This document shows positions 1-11,934 of a stretch of 64,000 bases of DNA, piece after piece. A program made the translations under genes and the position numbers. This stretch comes from Megaleporinus macrocephalus (Eukaryota; Chordata; Actinopteri; Characiformes; Anostomidae): positions 16,795,694 through 16,859,693 of the forward strand of contig CM038703.1 of the NCBI GenBank assembly GCA_021613375.1. Reading direction: 5' to 3'. How positions within the stretch are numbered: position 1 is the stretch's first letter; the number at the start of each line of letters is the position of its first letter. The notes under the pieces are model-generated. The model was not told the origin of the DNA. It saw nothing but the letters and a program-made list of their open reading frames with translations, and made no database searches.

Positions 1-1055
1 GTCCACCAGCTATTCAGCACAAGCAGTGACAAACGCCTGGCCATTCACCAGCCACTCCAGCCCCGAGGGGGAGGTGCGTCCATTTGCATATCTACAGACC
101 TTTACATAAAGATGCCTATCTCAATCTGCTTTGCATCAGCCACATGCAGCGCTGGGCCGGCACCATCAAATCCACGCTCCGCGGACAGAGGAACCAGATT
201 GCAGCCGGGTTGGAGCTATAAATTATAAATTGTTTGGTTGTCCAACGAGGGTCAAAAGTGCAGGCGATGAAATCTGCGATGATAGAGATGAAGAGAAGAT
301 GTGGGGAAGAGCGGAGCGCTGAAATATCGCTCAGGCCGATGAGCGCAGTATTCGGTGACATACCGCTTAGGATGAGTGACAGTGAAAGCTAGGTGGTGTA
401 ATTCATACAGGCAAAGACCACGCGTAGCTTTTACATAAGCACTTAATTTCCATTATCTGTAAAGTGCCATTATGATCTGCACTCTTTTGGGCCATATTGA
501 CAAAGTGTGGAACACTTCAGTGGCCCTGCGATCGCTCAGCACGGCTAACTGAAAAGCGTGCAATCAAAATCCTCATGTATTCTGACACCAGCAGATCATA
601 TGGGATATTTTTTTCTACAAGCGCAACTATAGAAGGGTTCATACGTCCCCTCCAACATACAGAAACCACTCGGAGGTGTGACAGCTGGACTCTTCTGTAA
701 TTGCAGTACATAATGATGGCGTTACTGTAAGCCTCGCAAAAATCGTTCTACTGCTTTGGTTAGTCTGATAACTACAGCACTTCGATCTGTTTCCACACAT
801 ACAGACATCTGTGATGAGACATTGCCAGAGTTGTAATCAACCATGCCCTTATAATACGTGATGCTCCGCCCACAGAAACATAGGGGCTGCTTGATGTTTA
901 CTGTATGCTTAGCTTCAACGATAACACATCTAGGACAAGAGTATCATCGTTTGCAGAATTATGGAAATAAACAACATGATCCAAATTCAATTACATACCA
1001 CATGTAAGCATTGCAGAGCCTTATTCTATATATACACAACCATAGACTACGACAA
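1..1055. other. ext1 intron 1, no feature recognised
   Basis: Mixed-composition non-coding sequence. The short open frames here carry no domain I recognise and overlap each other on both strands. By position it lies inside the first intron of ext1, because the gene runs on the minus strand and its first coding exon ends at 23557. Confidence 0.6.
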
Positions 1056-2310
1056 TTGCACAAAATAGTGCTGCACCGATATCTATAGCACAAATCTAGA
1101 GTCGATTCAGTCGACTGTAATATAAAGGGTGTAAAATGTAAATGCTTTTTCTTCAGTTCCCTTCAATTATTTAAGTAATCATGTACTTAAAAGAAAATTA
1201 ACATTTATTAACCAGTTATGAAATATTATTCATGGTGGAAAGACCAATACATACATACACAAACAGATTTAACAAACAAAATCTAAGGTCGACTAAAACT
1301 GTTATTTTATCTATGCATCACCTTTTTATTTATTATGACTTATTTATTTAATGTTTTAATAGTGCTGTCAATCTAATTAAATTACATGCTCTGTGATTAA
1401 CAAATCTACACAAACTGCATTTATCACTTTTTGCTACGAAAGTATCTTTAATTGTGCAATTCAAATACATTTTAGCATAACAGTAAATGAATGAAAGAAG
1501 AACTGCCACATCTCCAGATCACAGTGTTTACTAGACACACACATACTGCACATTACGTAGACTAACTAGCTAATCTGTTTTGTGCACTTTCTAGTGTGTA
1601 CGGAGAGATTTGGGACATGATAATCAAACACAGATGGTTGGAGTTAGCTAGCTAATTTCTCGACTCTGGCTCTGCACATATAGCGTTTCACCTGCTTCCC
1701 ACATACCTGATCCAACTAATCTGATCATTAACACCACCTTACTGAGTTAATACAGCGTTTACAGCAGGACACGCTCTAAACTGTACAGGGCAGTGTGCTT
1801 TAGGATTAAGAAAGGCTAAGCTAGCGTTAGCAGTGGGAAAGCTAGCTAACGGTGGTCCTGGGGGGCTGATGTACAGCGCGGTGTGGTGATTTTCTCTAAA
1901 CACAAACGCTAAACTCTCTTTCTCTCTGCTGACACTGTATAGATAACTTCGTTCCATCATGAGCAACGTCAGTTCACAGGCTTGTATGGTCTTTCCAGGT
2001 TTAGACCAAATTTGTGCAAGTGTGTGTTTGATTGACGGCTACCCGGCTTGTCCCGCCTCTCCATATATGCTGAAGAAGTAATGATTGGATCTATTTTTAA
2101 CTTATCCCTGCCTTTCACAAAACTAAATCAGTTCTGATTGGATGTCGTTCCTGCCAAACAAATATGTCTCGTTTTTATTTGTTGACTAAAGTGTCAATTA
2201 ATTATATAGTTGATAGTTTTTATGATGTTATGTGGTTTTTATTTAGTTATCGTCTCGTTTTCGTCATAAAAAAAGGTTTGTTGGCGAAAACAGTTAACGC
2301 TGTTAAAGGC
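1056..2310 (-). mobile_element. Degenerate hAT-like repeat mosaic
   Basis: The left edge has a 'GTGCTGCACCGATAT' word like the ends of several fish hAT non-autonomous elements. A second such start ('TAGTGCTGTCAATC') is near 1360. The block 2000-2310, read on the minus strand, resembles a known fish hAT repeat type: 'GACGAAAACGAGACGAT' followed by a stretch containing 'ATCCAATCAGAACTG'. I could not pair the two ends or find a target duplication, so this may be several nested fragments. The assignment to hAT is from memory of the repeat style, not from a search. Confidence 0.38.
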
Positions 2311-2884
2311 TTAAGTCATTAGACTTCAACATAAACATAAGAGGGCTCCACTAACATAAGCATTCGCAAACCTGTTTTCCTAAAGCTTTCATCACAGCAA
2401 TTTATCTCACTACACTAAACTGTAACCCCCGTGTCTTCATACACATCATATTCTTGGTAATACACAGCACTAGCACACAAAACATAAAAGACTGAATGAC
2501 TCCACCCTCAGATTAAAGACTTAAATTCCAGCTGCACAATTTTGCTATTACAAAAGTGAGTCACCACCTGGTCACACGCCCTTGATTAACCCGAAGACCA
2601 GGTGTTTACCTGCAGCCATTTACAGGGCATTTTCAGAAAAGCCACAGATGCTTGGGCACATCACTCATGCAGGAGGCAGCTCAATGCCAAGCTACTAGTG
2701 TGGAGTGACAGCGTGTGCTGTTGGAGTCCTTTGCTCTTCTGGTTGATGTGTGGGGCTGCTGTTCAGCAGCAGCACATCTAGCAGGAAGGACCGGACGGCT
2801 GGGAATTTCCCACAGAGCCTGCAAGCCACCTGATCAGAGCATCAGCGCAAAGTACAACAAAGCGCCTGGATTTCCTCCATCTTC
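2311..2884. other. Intron 1, no feature recognised
   Basis: Ordinary non-repetitive sequence. I see no coding signal and no clear repeat. Confidence 0.5.
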
Positions 2885-3013
2885 ACAGGCGCAGGGAGAG
2901 GAGGGAGGTGGGGGGAGGGAGGAACAGAGGGAAAGGAGAGAGAGAAAGCAAGAAAACGGAAAAGAAATGAAGGGAGAAAAAAAATGAAGATTGCGGACGG
3001 AGGAAAAGGGAGG
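2885..3013 (+). repeat. Purine-rich (G/A) tract
   Basis: About 130 bases that are almost only A and G, beginning near the words GGAGGGAGG and ending near GGAAAAGGGAGG. It is irregular rather than a clean microsatellite. Such tracts can adopt triplex structure; nothing else supports a function. The open frames crossing it on both strands are low-complexity artefacts. Confidence 0.8.
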
Positions 3014-3676
3014 TGGGATTAGGCCGGCTTCCAACAGTTCTGCTTCTATCAAATCCGGCCTGAAAATGTGGTGCACGGGGCCACACATACAGAGACGCAG
3101 ACACACACATGAAACAGACATTCCACACACTCATGCCCCCAAACACCACCAGCCGCATTACCTACATGTAAATCTGATGATATAATTGTTGATATAATTG
3201 ATCCTTCAGTATCTCATCACCCATCATATACAATTTCTTATGGAGCCAAATGGTATTTAGAACCATAAACAAAAAATAAAACAAAAGCCATTGTATATTG
3301 TAATACACATACAAAATTACTGGAACATAAATATATAAGAACAAATAATAAAAGGTCTGAATAAAAACATTCAATTTGAGAACACTTCATTTCTGGACCT
3401 TCATCCAACACAAATGCCTAAAGATCTATTTCCTAACAAAAACAGAAGTAAATATGTGAAGATAATTAAGATTTTTTCATCACAATCTAATCTAGTCTTG
3501 AGCAATTTCCATTTTTTAACAATCCAAAAGTTTAACACCCTGGCAATATGACAAAAAAATACAGTATCACAATAGTTAGACATTTTCATGATACAGGCTT
3601 AGAACAAAGGCAACAGTGATTCTTACTGCTGTCTGTGCAGCTGGTCAACATTCTGTAAATAAGAGACACAAACAAT

Positions 3677-3878
3677 ACACTGTTAAAAGTGCTTCATTGG
3701 TACGACCTTAAAAATTTTAGTTATCCAGCATTTGAATTAGTTTTACTCGTTTAAAAAAAATATTAAAATAATAATTCACTCAAACTATTCTATTAAGTCG
3801 AACAAAATTAGTTCAATTGCTTTTTACCACATGAAGTAATTTTTTTAATTCATACCAGCGAAATACTTTTTACAGTGT
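3677..3878. mobile_element. Short MITE with ACACTGT ends
   Basis: A 202-bp AT-rich element begins ACACTGTTAAAAGTGCTT and ends with the inverted complement of ACACTGTAAAAAGTATTT, giving imperfect terminal inverted repeats of about 18 bp. The AT-rich interior, with alternating AGTT and AACT words, matches a very common teleost MITE style. The flanks on both sides read AT, which may be a short target duplication. No coding capacity. Confidence 0.7.
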
Positions 3879-4099
3879 ATGTTCAGAAATGCATAGTGTG
3901 ATATAACATACCAATTAATCATAAAACGACCAAATGGCATTCTGCCCCACCCCCACTAAAACAACTAGTTACTCAACTTTAAAGACCACTGTGCTGTTGT
4001 GAGTGAATGGCTAGATGACTTCTCTCTTCATCTCGTGCTTTTCTGTCAATACCAGGACAAGAGGGAAAAACCAAATGGTGTAGTATCTTCACATTTTGA

Positions 4100-4372
4100 T
4101 AATTGTTATATCGCCCAACACATTAGTATCACAATATTTTGTGTGGTAATATCGTATCGATGCACAGACACCAATGTTTTTGTATTCATTTTTTATAATA
4201 GTGTTAACCCGAAACCGGTGTTTAGACGGTTTTGCTTTGGTAACAAACATTACAGCGGAGAATAGATAATTAATCCCAATACATATTATTGTAGTTCTCA
4301 TAATATCACAATATTTTCACTGTCACACAAAATCACTGTAGTCTCAAGATAATATCGCATTGCGGGCTATTT
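4100..4372. mobile_element. Degenerate 'ATATCG' hAT-like MITE remnant
   Basis: The left part carries 'TATATCGCCCAACAC' and the right part 'ATAATATCGCATTGCGGGC', with several ATATCG and AATATCACAATATT words between. This is the vocabulary of the better-preserved element at 11935-12445. Termini and target duplication are not recoverable. Confidence 0.45.
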
Positions 4373-6000
4373 GGCCCATTACGAGGGCTTGGTCTCTGCT
4401 TTCATCGGCCGGCGCCAGAACGCTCAGCGTCTCTCTAACCCGCCCAGCTCTGGCTACAGTACAGGAAGGCAGAAGTATATCGCCAGCCACTCTGCCCTGT
4501 GCTCATAACCCAGAGCTCTGCTGCTGAAGAGCTTATTGATTGAGCAAACTTGGTCTGAATATGTATTTAGAGGAGGTGAATGCCAACCCCCACCCCTTGC
4601 CCTTTTCATCGGGGAGATTGCTGAGCTGGGTGCTTTTGAAGTGTTTGTCAACTAGCTGGTAAAGGAGAGGAGGCAATTGAAGAATCATACGAGAGCATTA
4701 AAGCCCCTTCAGAGCGAGCTATGGTCTGGTACTTGAGCGCACACAACCGAGGCTCTCCAAATGTCTTCCAGTCATAAAAAAGACTGGCCAGTCTAATGAT
4801 TCTACAGAACACAATCGTGTTTCAAAACACACAAAACAATCTGTTTTTCCAGTCCGGATGGTGGGCAACAGATTGAAAATGATACTGGTTTCCTTGCTTT
4901 TCTCAAATAAAACGTCCACACACCTGCTCTATCAGAACACTTGGTACTTAGGATCATGGACTCAACTGCTGTTTGAAACCTGATTAGCATCTTAAAAACA
5001 CAAGCTAATAAAGCATATGGATGCAGGAGTGTGGTGCACATGTGGGATGGCAGTATGTTAGTTGATACACACACACGCACACGCCCACACCCACACCCAC
5101 ACACAAAGACATACAAAGACAGTCAGTCACATAAAACTTGGTTTGCCCATAAGCTCTGTGGGAGAAACACAGTTTACCCCATTGCCCTGGGCAAGTGGAG
5201 GATTTGGACAGGAGTGAAACGCCCTGCTTGACTGGGCAAGCAGATTCTGGCAAAGTGTTAAACAAGCAGGATAGTATTACAAAAGCACTTAATTCCTGCG
5301 TGGGTTCACTTAATCACATAAAAAGCCTCACACTACAATCGCACATTCAGTTACCTGTAATAATCTTTGACCTGCTTCACTGCTCTGAAAATACCTAGCT
5401 ATGTGTATCACCGTGTTGGTGTTCTGCTTTAGTTGCGATACAGGTATTAAAAAGGTGCCATAGAGTGTTTTTATTCAACGCTTTAAATGTGTTCTCTGAT
5501 GTACACATAGAAGGTATTTGACTTTGGTCAGGGTGATCAATGGCCAGATGTGTTTAGACACCGCAGTTTAAACCCTATGATTTTGGCTCTACAATGAAAC
5601 GAGCAGTTTTTCCTTTTCTGGGCAGCTCATAAATGTTTGGTGAGCTCTGCTCTGATTTGCTGGTTTACAGCAACATGCCGAAATAAACACAGACAGGAAA
5701 ATAAAAAAAAGAGAAAAAAAAACAAACAAACAAAAAAAAACTGGGTGATAAAGTGAAAAGTAAATAATAGTTAAGGTAAACGTAATATTTAGTTGCCATT
5801 TGAAAGCTATACAGTAATAAGAGTACTACAGCTTCATAGCAAAGTTATAACAACTGCACGCATTCAGCTGGACTTTAGGCTGAAACTACAGATGGTCTTT
5901 AATTGTCAAACTAGGAAAAATGTTTCTACATACGTCCCTTCTGTTTATTTAGTGCATCATTTCTGCATTATTCTTATGGTATCATATTTCAGTAATTTAG
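4373..6000. other. Intron 1, mostly featureless
   Basis: No gene or recognisable transposon. Small simple repeats only: a CA-rich patch at 5069-5106 and an A-rich stretch with AAAC words at 5700-5742. Confidence 0.5.
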
Positions 6001-6013
6001 TGTGTGTGTGTGC

Positions 6014-6068
<55 letters not shown>

Positions 6069-6105
6069 TATACACACACACATACATACATATACACACT
6101 CCATG
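6001..6105. repeat. Compound (TG)n(TA)21(CA)n microsatellite
   Basis: A TG run (6001-6012) leads into 21 uninterrupted TA units (6017-6058), then CA runs (6059-6068 and 6073-6082). TG followed by TA followed by CA is self-complementary, so the whole tract can fold as one hairpin or cruciform. Open frames encoding Tyr-Ile or Thr-His repeats here are artefacts. Confidence 0.97.
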
Positions 6106-6345
6106 TCATTTGCACACGCCAATGGTTGCTTATATTGTGGACCAACAGAAGTCCTCCAACATAGCTCAGAAAAATTCTGGTTCCATTGACTTCCATTGAA
6201 AGTAAAGTTTCTATTGTATGAAAATTATGAATGGACCAATACAAATGCTCCAAAATAGCTTGGAAAAAATCTGGTTCCATTGACTTACATAACAACTAAA
6301 GAAGGTTTTTGGTCTCTCCTGTAAAGTAGCAATTCTGGACAGTGA
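6106..6345 (+). mobile_element. MITE-A copy with internal duplication
   Basis: Contains two successive copies of the MITE-A core, reading 'GGACCAAT..AAATGCTCCAAAATAGCTTGG' then 'CTGGTTCCATTGACTT'. The first is at about 6140-6200 and the second at about 6233-6300. The better-preserved copy at 45637-45888 (opposite orientation) has this core once. This copy lacks the clean GTCCAATG terminus at its left end. Confidence 0.75.
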
Positions 6346-7865
6346 CCGAAATATATATAATGCTATCCTGCTACTGTGGAGTCATTATCTTAGACTCCTG
6401 TCCCAACCATATGTGCAAATGACAAACATGAAACGTTAAGTTTAACACCATTAATAATTACACATGAACATCTCAGACCGATGGCTGCTGGGTCAGAACT
6501 GTGGGCCAACAACCAGAAATGTATGTAACACACTTCAGTCATTGATGGCTTTTCTCGAAGTAGAAGCTGAGCTAATGCAGTAGCAGAGTTAATGTAACGT
6601 AGCTCCTCCTATGCAGCCACAGAGGAGAACACTAGAGTGGGCTGCTTTATGAAGGGCAATCAGTGAACAGAGCTGCTAAGCATTTCACCAACTGGTTTTC
6701 AAATGGTTCCCAAAAGCTCCCCTGGCACAGGACCAGCCTACAAACAGAATGCTGAGTAACCACTTGGCCAGATACTGTATTAGGCACTAAGCAGGCACTA
6801 GCCAAATGTACATGACAATGAGCTGGAGAGCTCTGCTCAGAACTTCTCGGCTGGAGGGTGTATGCAGGACCTTTAAATGGCTGCGGTGACCCTTAACCGA
6901 CTGTAATGCACCAAAGAGATCGCTTTCTCCCCTCAGGGCTTTGGCATTTGCTTCGGTTTAATTAAAAATCTAAAGACCCCCTGCAGTTAGAGAGAGGCAG
7001 AGGTTTGAAAAACTTTACCGAGCGTGAGAAACAGACAGAGCGCCGGGCTTACAGCTCTGTCAGTCACCTTGTCAGTAACATCAGCTTTCATTTCCTTTAT
7101 GCTACAAGCAAAAGTTTTTAAGTGGAGCTGCGAAAGAGCTTAGGTTAGTTAGATTTCAGTGAAGCAGAATGTTTTGCTCAGGCTGGAAATTAGTTTGAGA
7201 TAACAAAAAAAAGTGACTGACAAGTCCAAAAACAACTTTAATGGCTTCCTTCAATAGATTTCATTCTTCAGTGCTGGGAAATTTCTCAACAGTTGTCTGA
7301 AAGCAAAACAAAGATGCAAGACAAACAAATCACTTCACCAAGATCAGTGCCTGAGAGCTAATGAAATCCCTTCAAATCTACTTCAGAGTGAGTCAGTAAA
7401 AATAATTAATAAATAAAACACAACTCAAACTGATCCAGTTCAAGCCTTACTGTTCCAAGACCCTTTGCTCACTTATCTGTTATACATATACATGTAAGAT
7501 GTGATGCTCCACACTATGCTAGCCTAACGTCACGTTTTAATTTCATCCTTATTGAACACTGCACAGCCAATTCTGCAATCTCAGCTAAAGTTAGCCAGCC
7601 AGTGCACTAGTACACTCCAAGTCAGCAGAAACACTAGTGCAAACAAGCGTGAAGCTGTGGATGCCTCACCTTATTATTTCACCAACCCAGTTAACCTGGA
7701 TCTGAGTTTAACAGGAATAAACACATTCGGGTTGTTAGTCATCTAGTAAGTCCAACTATGGCAACCACATAAAGGCAACCTACTTAACGGTCATCTGGAC
7801 CATGTTCCAGTTTACCAACCACAACAACATTAATTCCCTCAGGACAGCCGTGTCCCTACGTATAG
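6346..7865. other. Intron 1, no feature recognised
   Basis: Non-repetitive sequence of medium GC with no long open frame. Some stretches (for example 6870-7080) have the balanced composition seen in conserved non-coding DNA, but conservation cannot be judged from one sequence. Confidence 0.45.
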
Positions 7866-8395
7866 TCGTTGTCCAAAGGAAAACAAGCATCTCCAAAAAA
7901 ACGAATTTTTCTGGAGAGGCCAAACATGTTCTGAACTTATGTAAATGAATGTAAAGAAGTTTTATTCCATGTGACTGTGGAGCAGGTGGTCCGGCGGTGT
8001 AGTGGTTAGCAGTGTCATCTCACAGCAAGGCGATTCGGGCCGTTCTGTGTGGAGTGTGCATGTTCTCCCCGTGCTTGAGGGGGTTTCCTCCATGTACTCC
8101 GGTTTCCTCCCACAGTCCAAACACTCTAAACAGCCTGCATGTGTGAGTGAGTGTGTGCTGGCCATGCAATGTACATAGTGTACCCCGCCTTCGCCCAATG
8201 ATGCTGGGATTGGCTCCAGCCCCCCCATGACCCCGACTAGGAGGATAAAGCAGAAGATGATGGACAGATGGATAGATTTTAGAGCATTTCTATTGGTCCA
8301 CAGGATATAAAGAGCAGCAGTCGTGTTCAAATGACACAGAATAATGAAAACCAAAAAATAATAAAAATTTTCTTTGGACGGCAACAATGTAACAG
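7866..8395 (-). mobile_element. MITE-A copy split by a SINE
   Basis: The left part (7866-7977) begins GTTGTCCAAAGGAAAACAAG and the right part (8278-8395) ends with TTTCTTTGGACGGCAAC. These are the two inverted ends of MITE-A. The right part carries the core 'AGAGCATTTCTATTGGTCCA'. Between them sits a SINE at 7978-8277. The order of events is clear: the MITE was present first and the SINE entered it. Confidence 0.75.
7978..8277 (+). mobile_element. tRNA-derived SINE (V-SINE/DANA-like), copy 1
   Basis: The head has an A-box-like 'GTGTAGTGGTTAGCAG'. The B-box region is degraded ('GATTCGGGCC'). The core reads TTCTGTGTGGAGTGTGCATG, then a GGGTTTCCTCC block and a CCGGTTTCCTCCCACAGTCC block. The tail reads GGATAAAGCAGAAGATGATGG. 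This architecture matches the teleost V-SINE-like families. No clear target duplication could be fixed, because the flanking MITE-A is diverged. Confidence 0.85.
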
Positions 8396-8494
8396 CACCC
8401 CAAAAGATTCAACACAAACCCACTTACAAATCACTTCTTTCTGGATGTACTATGTTATGTCTCCAATGGAAGAATGGTAACTTTCCTAACTTTG

Positions 8495-8650
8495 TTGCTG
8501 TCCAGTGAAAAACAAGGAGATGCTTGCTTTGTAAGTCAATTGAACCATTTTTTTTATTGCTATTTTGGAGCATTTCTATTAAGTCATCTTCCAGTTTTCA
8601 CACTGTGTAAATGACAGACATGACAGTGTTCAAATGATGTTTTTTTGTTG
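8495..8650 (-). mobile_element. MITE-A fragment
   Basis: Begins GTTGCTGTCCAGTGAAAAAC, the MITE-A terminus, and continues through 'TAAGTCAATTGAACCA' and 'TATTTTGGAGCATTTCTATT' to 'GTTCAAATGATG'. The far terminus is not recognisable. It lies only 100 bp from the previous copy, in the same orientation. Confidence 0.7.
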
Positions 8651-9654
8651 GACATCGACCATATGCAGGTAAATGATAACCCCGAGAGTCTAAGACAGAA
8701 CAGCTGTTGGGATGCATACAAAAAATGTAACCAATTTTCCTACCACCACCACCAAAAAACAAAAATATTCAAGTTCGATAGCATCCATTTTTCAATCAGT
8801 AACATTTTGTGGGGTGGTGAAGTTTTATTAGCCATCTGAAACTGAGAACAGGAGTTACAAACAAGATTCATGAGGTGCTTCACATCCAAAAAGCTGTTAA
8901 ACGAGCATTGAGCATTGCATTGCCAGGCCATATATATAACTGTGTTATACATAATTAAAACAGAACTGTCTACAGCCAAATACATCAAAGAGGCAGGTAA
9001 TCTACAGACCGCCAAACAGTTACTCTCAGAACCTGACTCGAGGTTCTAGGCTGGGTAAATCAAGTGTGCTGTTGGTGGAACGCAGCGTAGGATGCCCAGG
9101 GGACAGGTAGCAGTTGGAATTGCTGTGCCACCCTTACTTGCACACGGCTGCAGTTGCTCCTAAACGGGCAGAGACGCGATTACCATTTCCTGTCAGAGTG
9201 GATGGATTTTCCAGCTGAGTGACAGACAGGCCAGCTTTTTCAAAATCGCCGCAGCTAGGCTGAGAACGTTCGGATTAACAGCCATGTAGTGCACAGAAGA
9301 GAAAAATAACATAAAAAGAAGAGAGGGGAAAAAAAAAAGAAAAAAAAAAAAGACTTTCCTGCCCTCCCACACCCCCCCCCTCGGTGAGGCAAGAGACTGC
9401 CAAGAGTTCTTCACAGCACAATGCAGCAAATAAAGTGCGCAGAGGCTAAGAAAGGCCTTCGCTGTGGGCTTTTATTCTTTCCCTGCGGCCAGACAGCTTT
9501 TGTGCTGCGATCCGGTAGGAGGGCACAATGGCAGCGGCTTGGCACGGAAAATGTGTTTCGGAGCCGTGATGGATGCTGCTGTGCTGAAGCACTGTACCCG
9601 ATCGCCGAGGCCTGCCTGCCTGCCTGGGCCCTTCGTTTCCTTTCATTAAAGCCC
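8651..9654. other. Intron 1, featureless apart from homopolymers
   Basis: No gene. There is an A-rich stretch at 9329-9352 and a run of ten C at 9371-9380. GC rises toward 9480-9660. Confidence 0.45.
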
Positions 9655-9960
9655 CCCGGCCTGAGCCGCTAATGAAGGCAGTGTGTAATTACACAGCCAC
9701 TTCCCCACGGCTCTATAGAAAAATTGCCAGGCTAATGCCGGTTCCCTACACTTTTTTTTTCCAGCTTCCAGACAATGATCGATTTCGCCAAAGACTTGGA
9801 GAGAGGGGCTCTTCTTTGCTCTCCATTTGTTAGGGTGAGAATTTTTAATGAGCGAAATAAAGAAGTACTACCTCAAAGCAAAAGGTCTTTAATGACACTT
9901 TCCGAGAGTGGGTATAGCTATCGGGAGCAATTTGGCAGGCATGACGCTGGCCACCTCCCA
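9655..9960. other. Candidate conserved non-coding element in intron 1
   Basis: Repeat-free sequence with homeobox-type core sites (TAAT/ATTA), such as 'CTAATGAAGGCAG' and 'GTGTAATTACACAG', embedded in balanced-GC sequence with no microsatellites. This is the texture of vertebrate developmental enhancers, but I cannot measure conservation here. Treat as a guess. Confidence 0.2.
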
Positions 9961-10278
9961 AGGTGTCTGAGGCGAGACCAATTTGCACACAGATGACATG
10001 CAGATGGCTCTTCTGGAGGCCCTGGTCAAAAGAGCTACATGATATAAAAGAGAAGGGTACCCAAGAGAGCTGCTCGTCTTGGCTGAGTTTTACTTTCCGT
10101 GCTAAACTTGTTTTAGGTACGGAGCCCCTTTTCTCTGGTTCTGCTGACTCCTACAGTTCTACCGACCGTACAGAGAACGAATATGATGGGCGCTGGACCG
10201 CTGCTCAGCATCCCGAGCATCTATTGCTCTGATCCTTCTGTCCAGTCGTAGGCGGATTAGGCCACACACACAAAAAAA

Positions 10279-10308
10279 ATAAATAAATAATAATAATAAT
10301 AAAAAACT
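10279..10308 (+). repeat. (AAAT)n/(AAT)n microsatellite
   Basis: An A run followed by AAAT and then AAT units. Short simple repeat. Confidence 0.85.
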
Positions 10309-10563
10309 TTAGCTATGGAGTTGTGCAAGAAACAGTGGCAAGCTCTCACCGGGACCAACAGACTGGAACGCCTACAATCAGCCCCACATGCGATTCAGCC
10401 ATGTACTAAATTACAGCCACCAACGGCCTCCTTCAACCCCTGTGCTTGACAATTTCATCCCGCCATTCAGGCTTTCACCACCGGCACCAGGCTCTTTCTG
10501 CCACATAATTGCATTCGAGGGAGCCAGCCTCCACACCATCCCTGCTGAAGAGGGGGCGTTTAA

Positions 10564-10650
10564 AAGAAAGAAAGAGAGAGAGAATGAGAGAGAGGGAGAG
10601 AGAGAGAGAGACAGAGAGGGAGAGAGAGAGAGAAAAAAAAAGAAAGAGAC
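10564..10650 (+). repeat. (GA)n purine tract
   Basis: GAGA-dominated tract with AAAG interruptions. Open frames on both strands here (Arg-Glu or Ser-Leu rich) are low-complexity artefacts. Confidence 0.95.
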
Positions 10651-10971
10651 ACACCAGGGCAGAACCGGTGTGGAACTTGACAATGTCATTAGAGGACAGG
10701 GTGTTGAACTCCAGCAATCCTCTTGTGTCTACCATAATGAAGTTCTGCAGGTCATCGTGTATACTCGCTCAGCTCACAGCGCACCTCATAATTAAGTTCC
10801 TTTTCTCCTCTGAAGGCAGACACACAGACCCGAGCTGTTCCCCAGGAGCGTGGACTCAACGGAATGTGACGCGCTAGCATGCGGTAGAAGACACTCTCAT
10901 TTCTGACGATTAACTTCCCCAAGGCCAGATCCAACCTTGGCCCTCCGTCCTGCCCTGGGATGCTCTTTCTT

Positions 10972-10972
<1 letters not shown>

Positions 10973-11011
<39 letters not shown>
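10973..11011 (+). repeat. Poly(A), 39 bases
   Basis: 39 uninterrupted A residues. I looked for a retroposed sequence just upstream and for flanking direct repeats and found neither, so this is best called a homopolymer. Its exact length may be a sequencing or assembly artefact. Confidence 0.9.
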
Positions 11012-11013
<2 letters not shown>

Positions 11014-11039
11014 CTGCAGAGCTAAAAGACCACTTCAGA

Positions 11040-11300
11040 CCGTGGCTACATTAACCCGGAGGTGATCTGGTCCTCCTCACAATTGCAGTAATTGCCTGGC
11101 AGGGTGGGCTGAAGGATCCTGGAGGCTGATTTTAAGCTAAACCTACACCAATGGAGGCCGCGCGGAGAGGCTTCAATATTCCGCCATCAGCAATCAAACA
11201 GCGGCGCTCTGCCAGCCGGATAAGCAATGGCAGAAATTACCATAATGTAATGGAAGAGAATGCCAGCTTGATTAAGATGAAGTGCTTCCCGTTCTCCGGC
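11040..11300. other. Candidate conserved non-coding element in intron 1
   Basis: Repeat-free block with many developmental-enhancer-like words ('GCAGTAATTGCCTGGCAG', 'CAGCAATCAAACAGC', 'TTACCATAATGTAATGG', 'CTTGATTAAGATG'). The open frame across it has no known domain. Conservation not testable here. Confidence 0.25.
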
Positions 11301-11926
11301 TCTACTCTCCCCCTGTATGGATCACATTCTGCAAGGGGGCGAACAGCACAATCCGAGCTCCAGACGACTCCATCTGTATCACTGCACTTCATTTAACGGA
11401 AACGATTTCTGGGATATTTAGAACCTGCACTTTCTCCACCGCTTGTCTCCTGATATCTACGGTGCGAGGGTTCGGCTGATTCCGGAGTGGCATCTACGGC
11501 TGCTGACACCTTCAACGAGCCGGCTGAGTGACGGAACACAAATCACCGGCACAGTTATGATAAGCAGACGTAGGCCCTGTCAATCACGGTGCAGACAGGA
11601 GATGGCAGCCGCAAAAGGAGCCAGTGGAAGCCTGTAAGCAATACTTCAATGTTGCTGAGGCGGACAGTTTGGGGGGGAAAAGAGATGCATAATGTACAAG
11701 CCATGAGATCTTTTTGTATACCGTACCCCTCAACCACATCCAATCGCAGTAACTGCAGATACGCAAGTAGGTATTTTTTGAAAAGGTGATGCCGAGCAGA
11801 TCTAAGAAACGCTTTGCAAAGCCTCATTCAAAACCTGCCCGCTATGAACGGAGGAAGGGAAAAGTATGGGCAACTGAGGATGGAGTGCCGCCGTGAGATG
11901 CTAACATACACATAAGCCCAAATATT
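11301..11926. other. Intron 1, no feature recognised
   Basis: Non-repetitive DNA without coding signal. Several short overlapping frames on both strands carry no domain. Confidence 0.45.
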
Positions 11927-11934
11927 GTCATCGC

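Noticed and set aside
10388..10877. Arg-Glu-rich coding frames of 122-135 codons
   Set aside because: They are translations of a GA microsatellite and its flanks, with equal open frames on the other strand.
10973..11011. Poly(A) tail of a processed pseudogene
   Set aside because: The sequence before it has no coding resemblance, and no direct repeats flank the pair.
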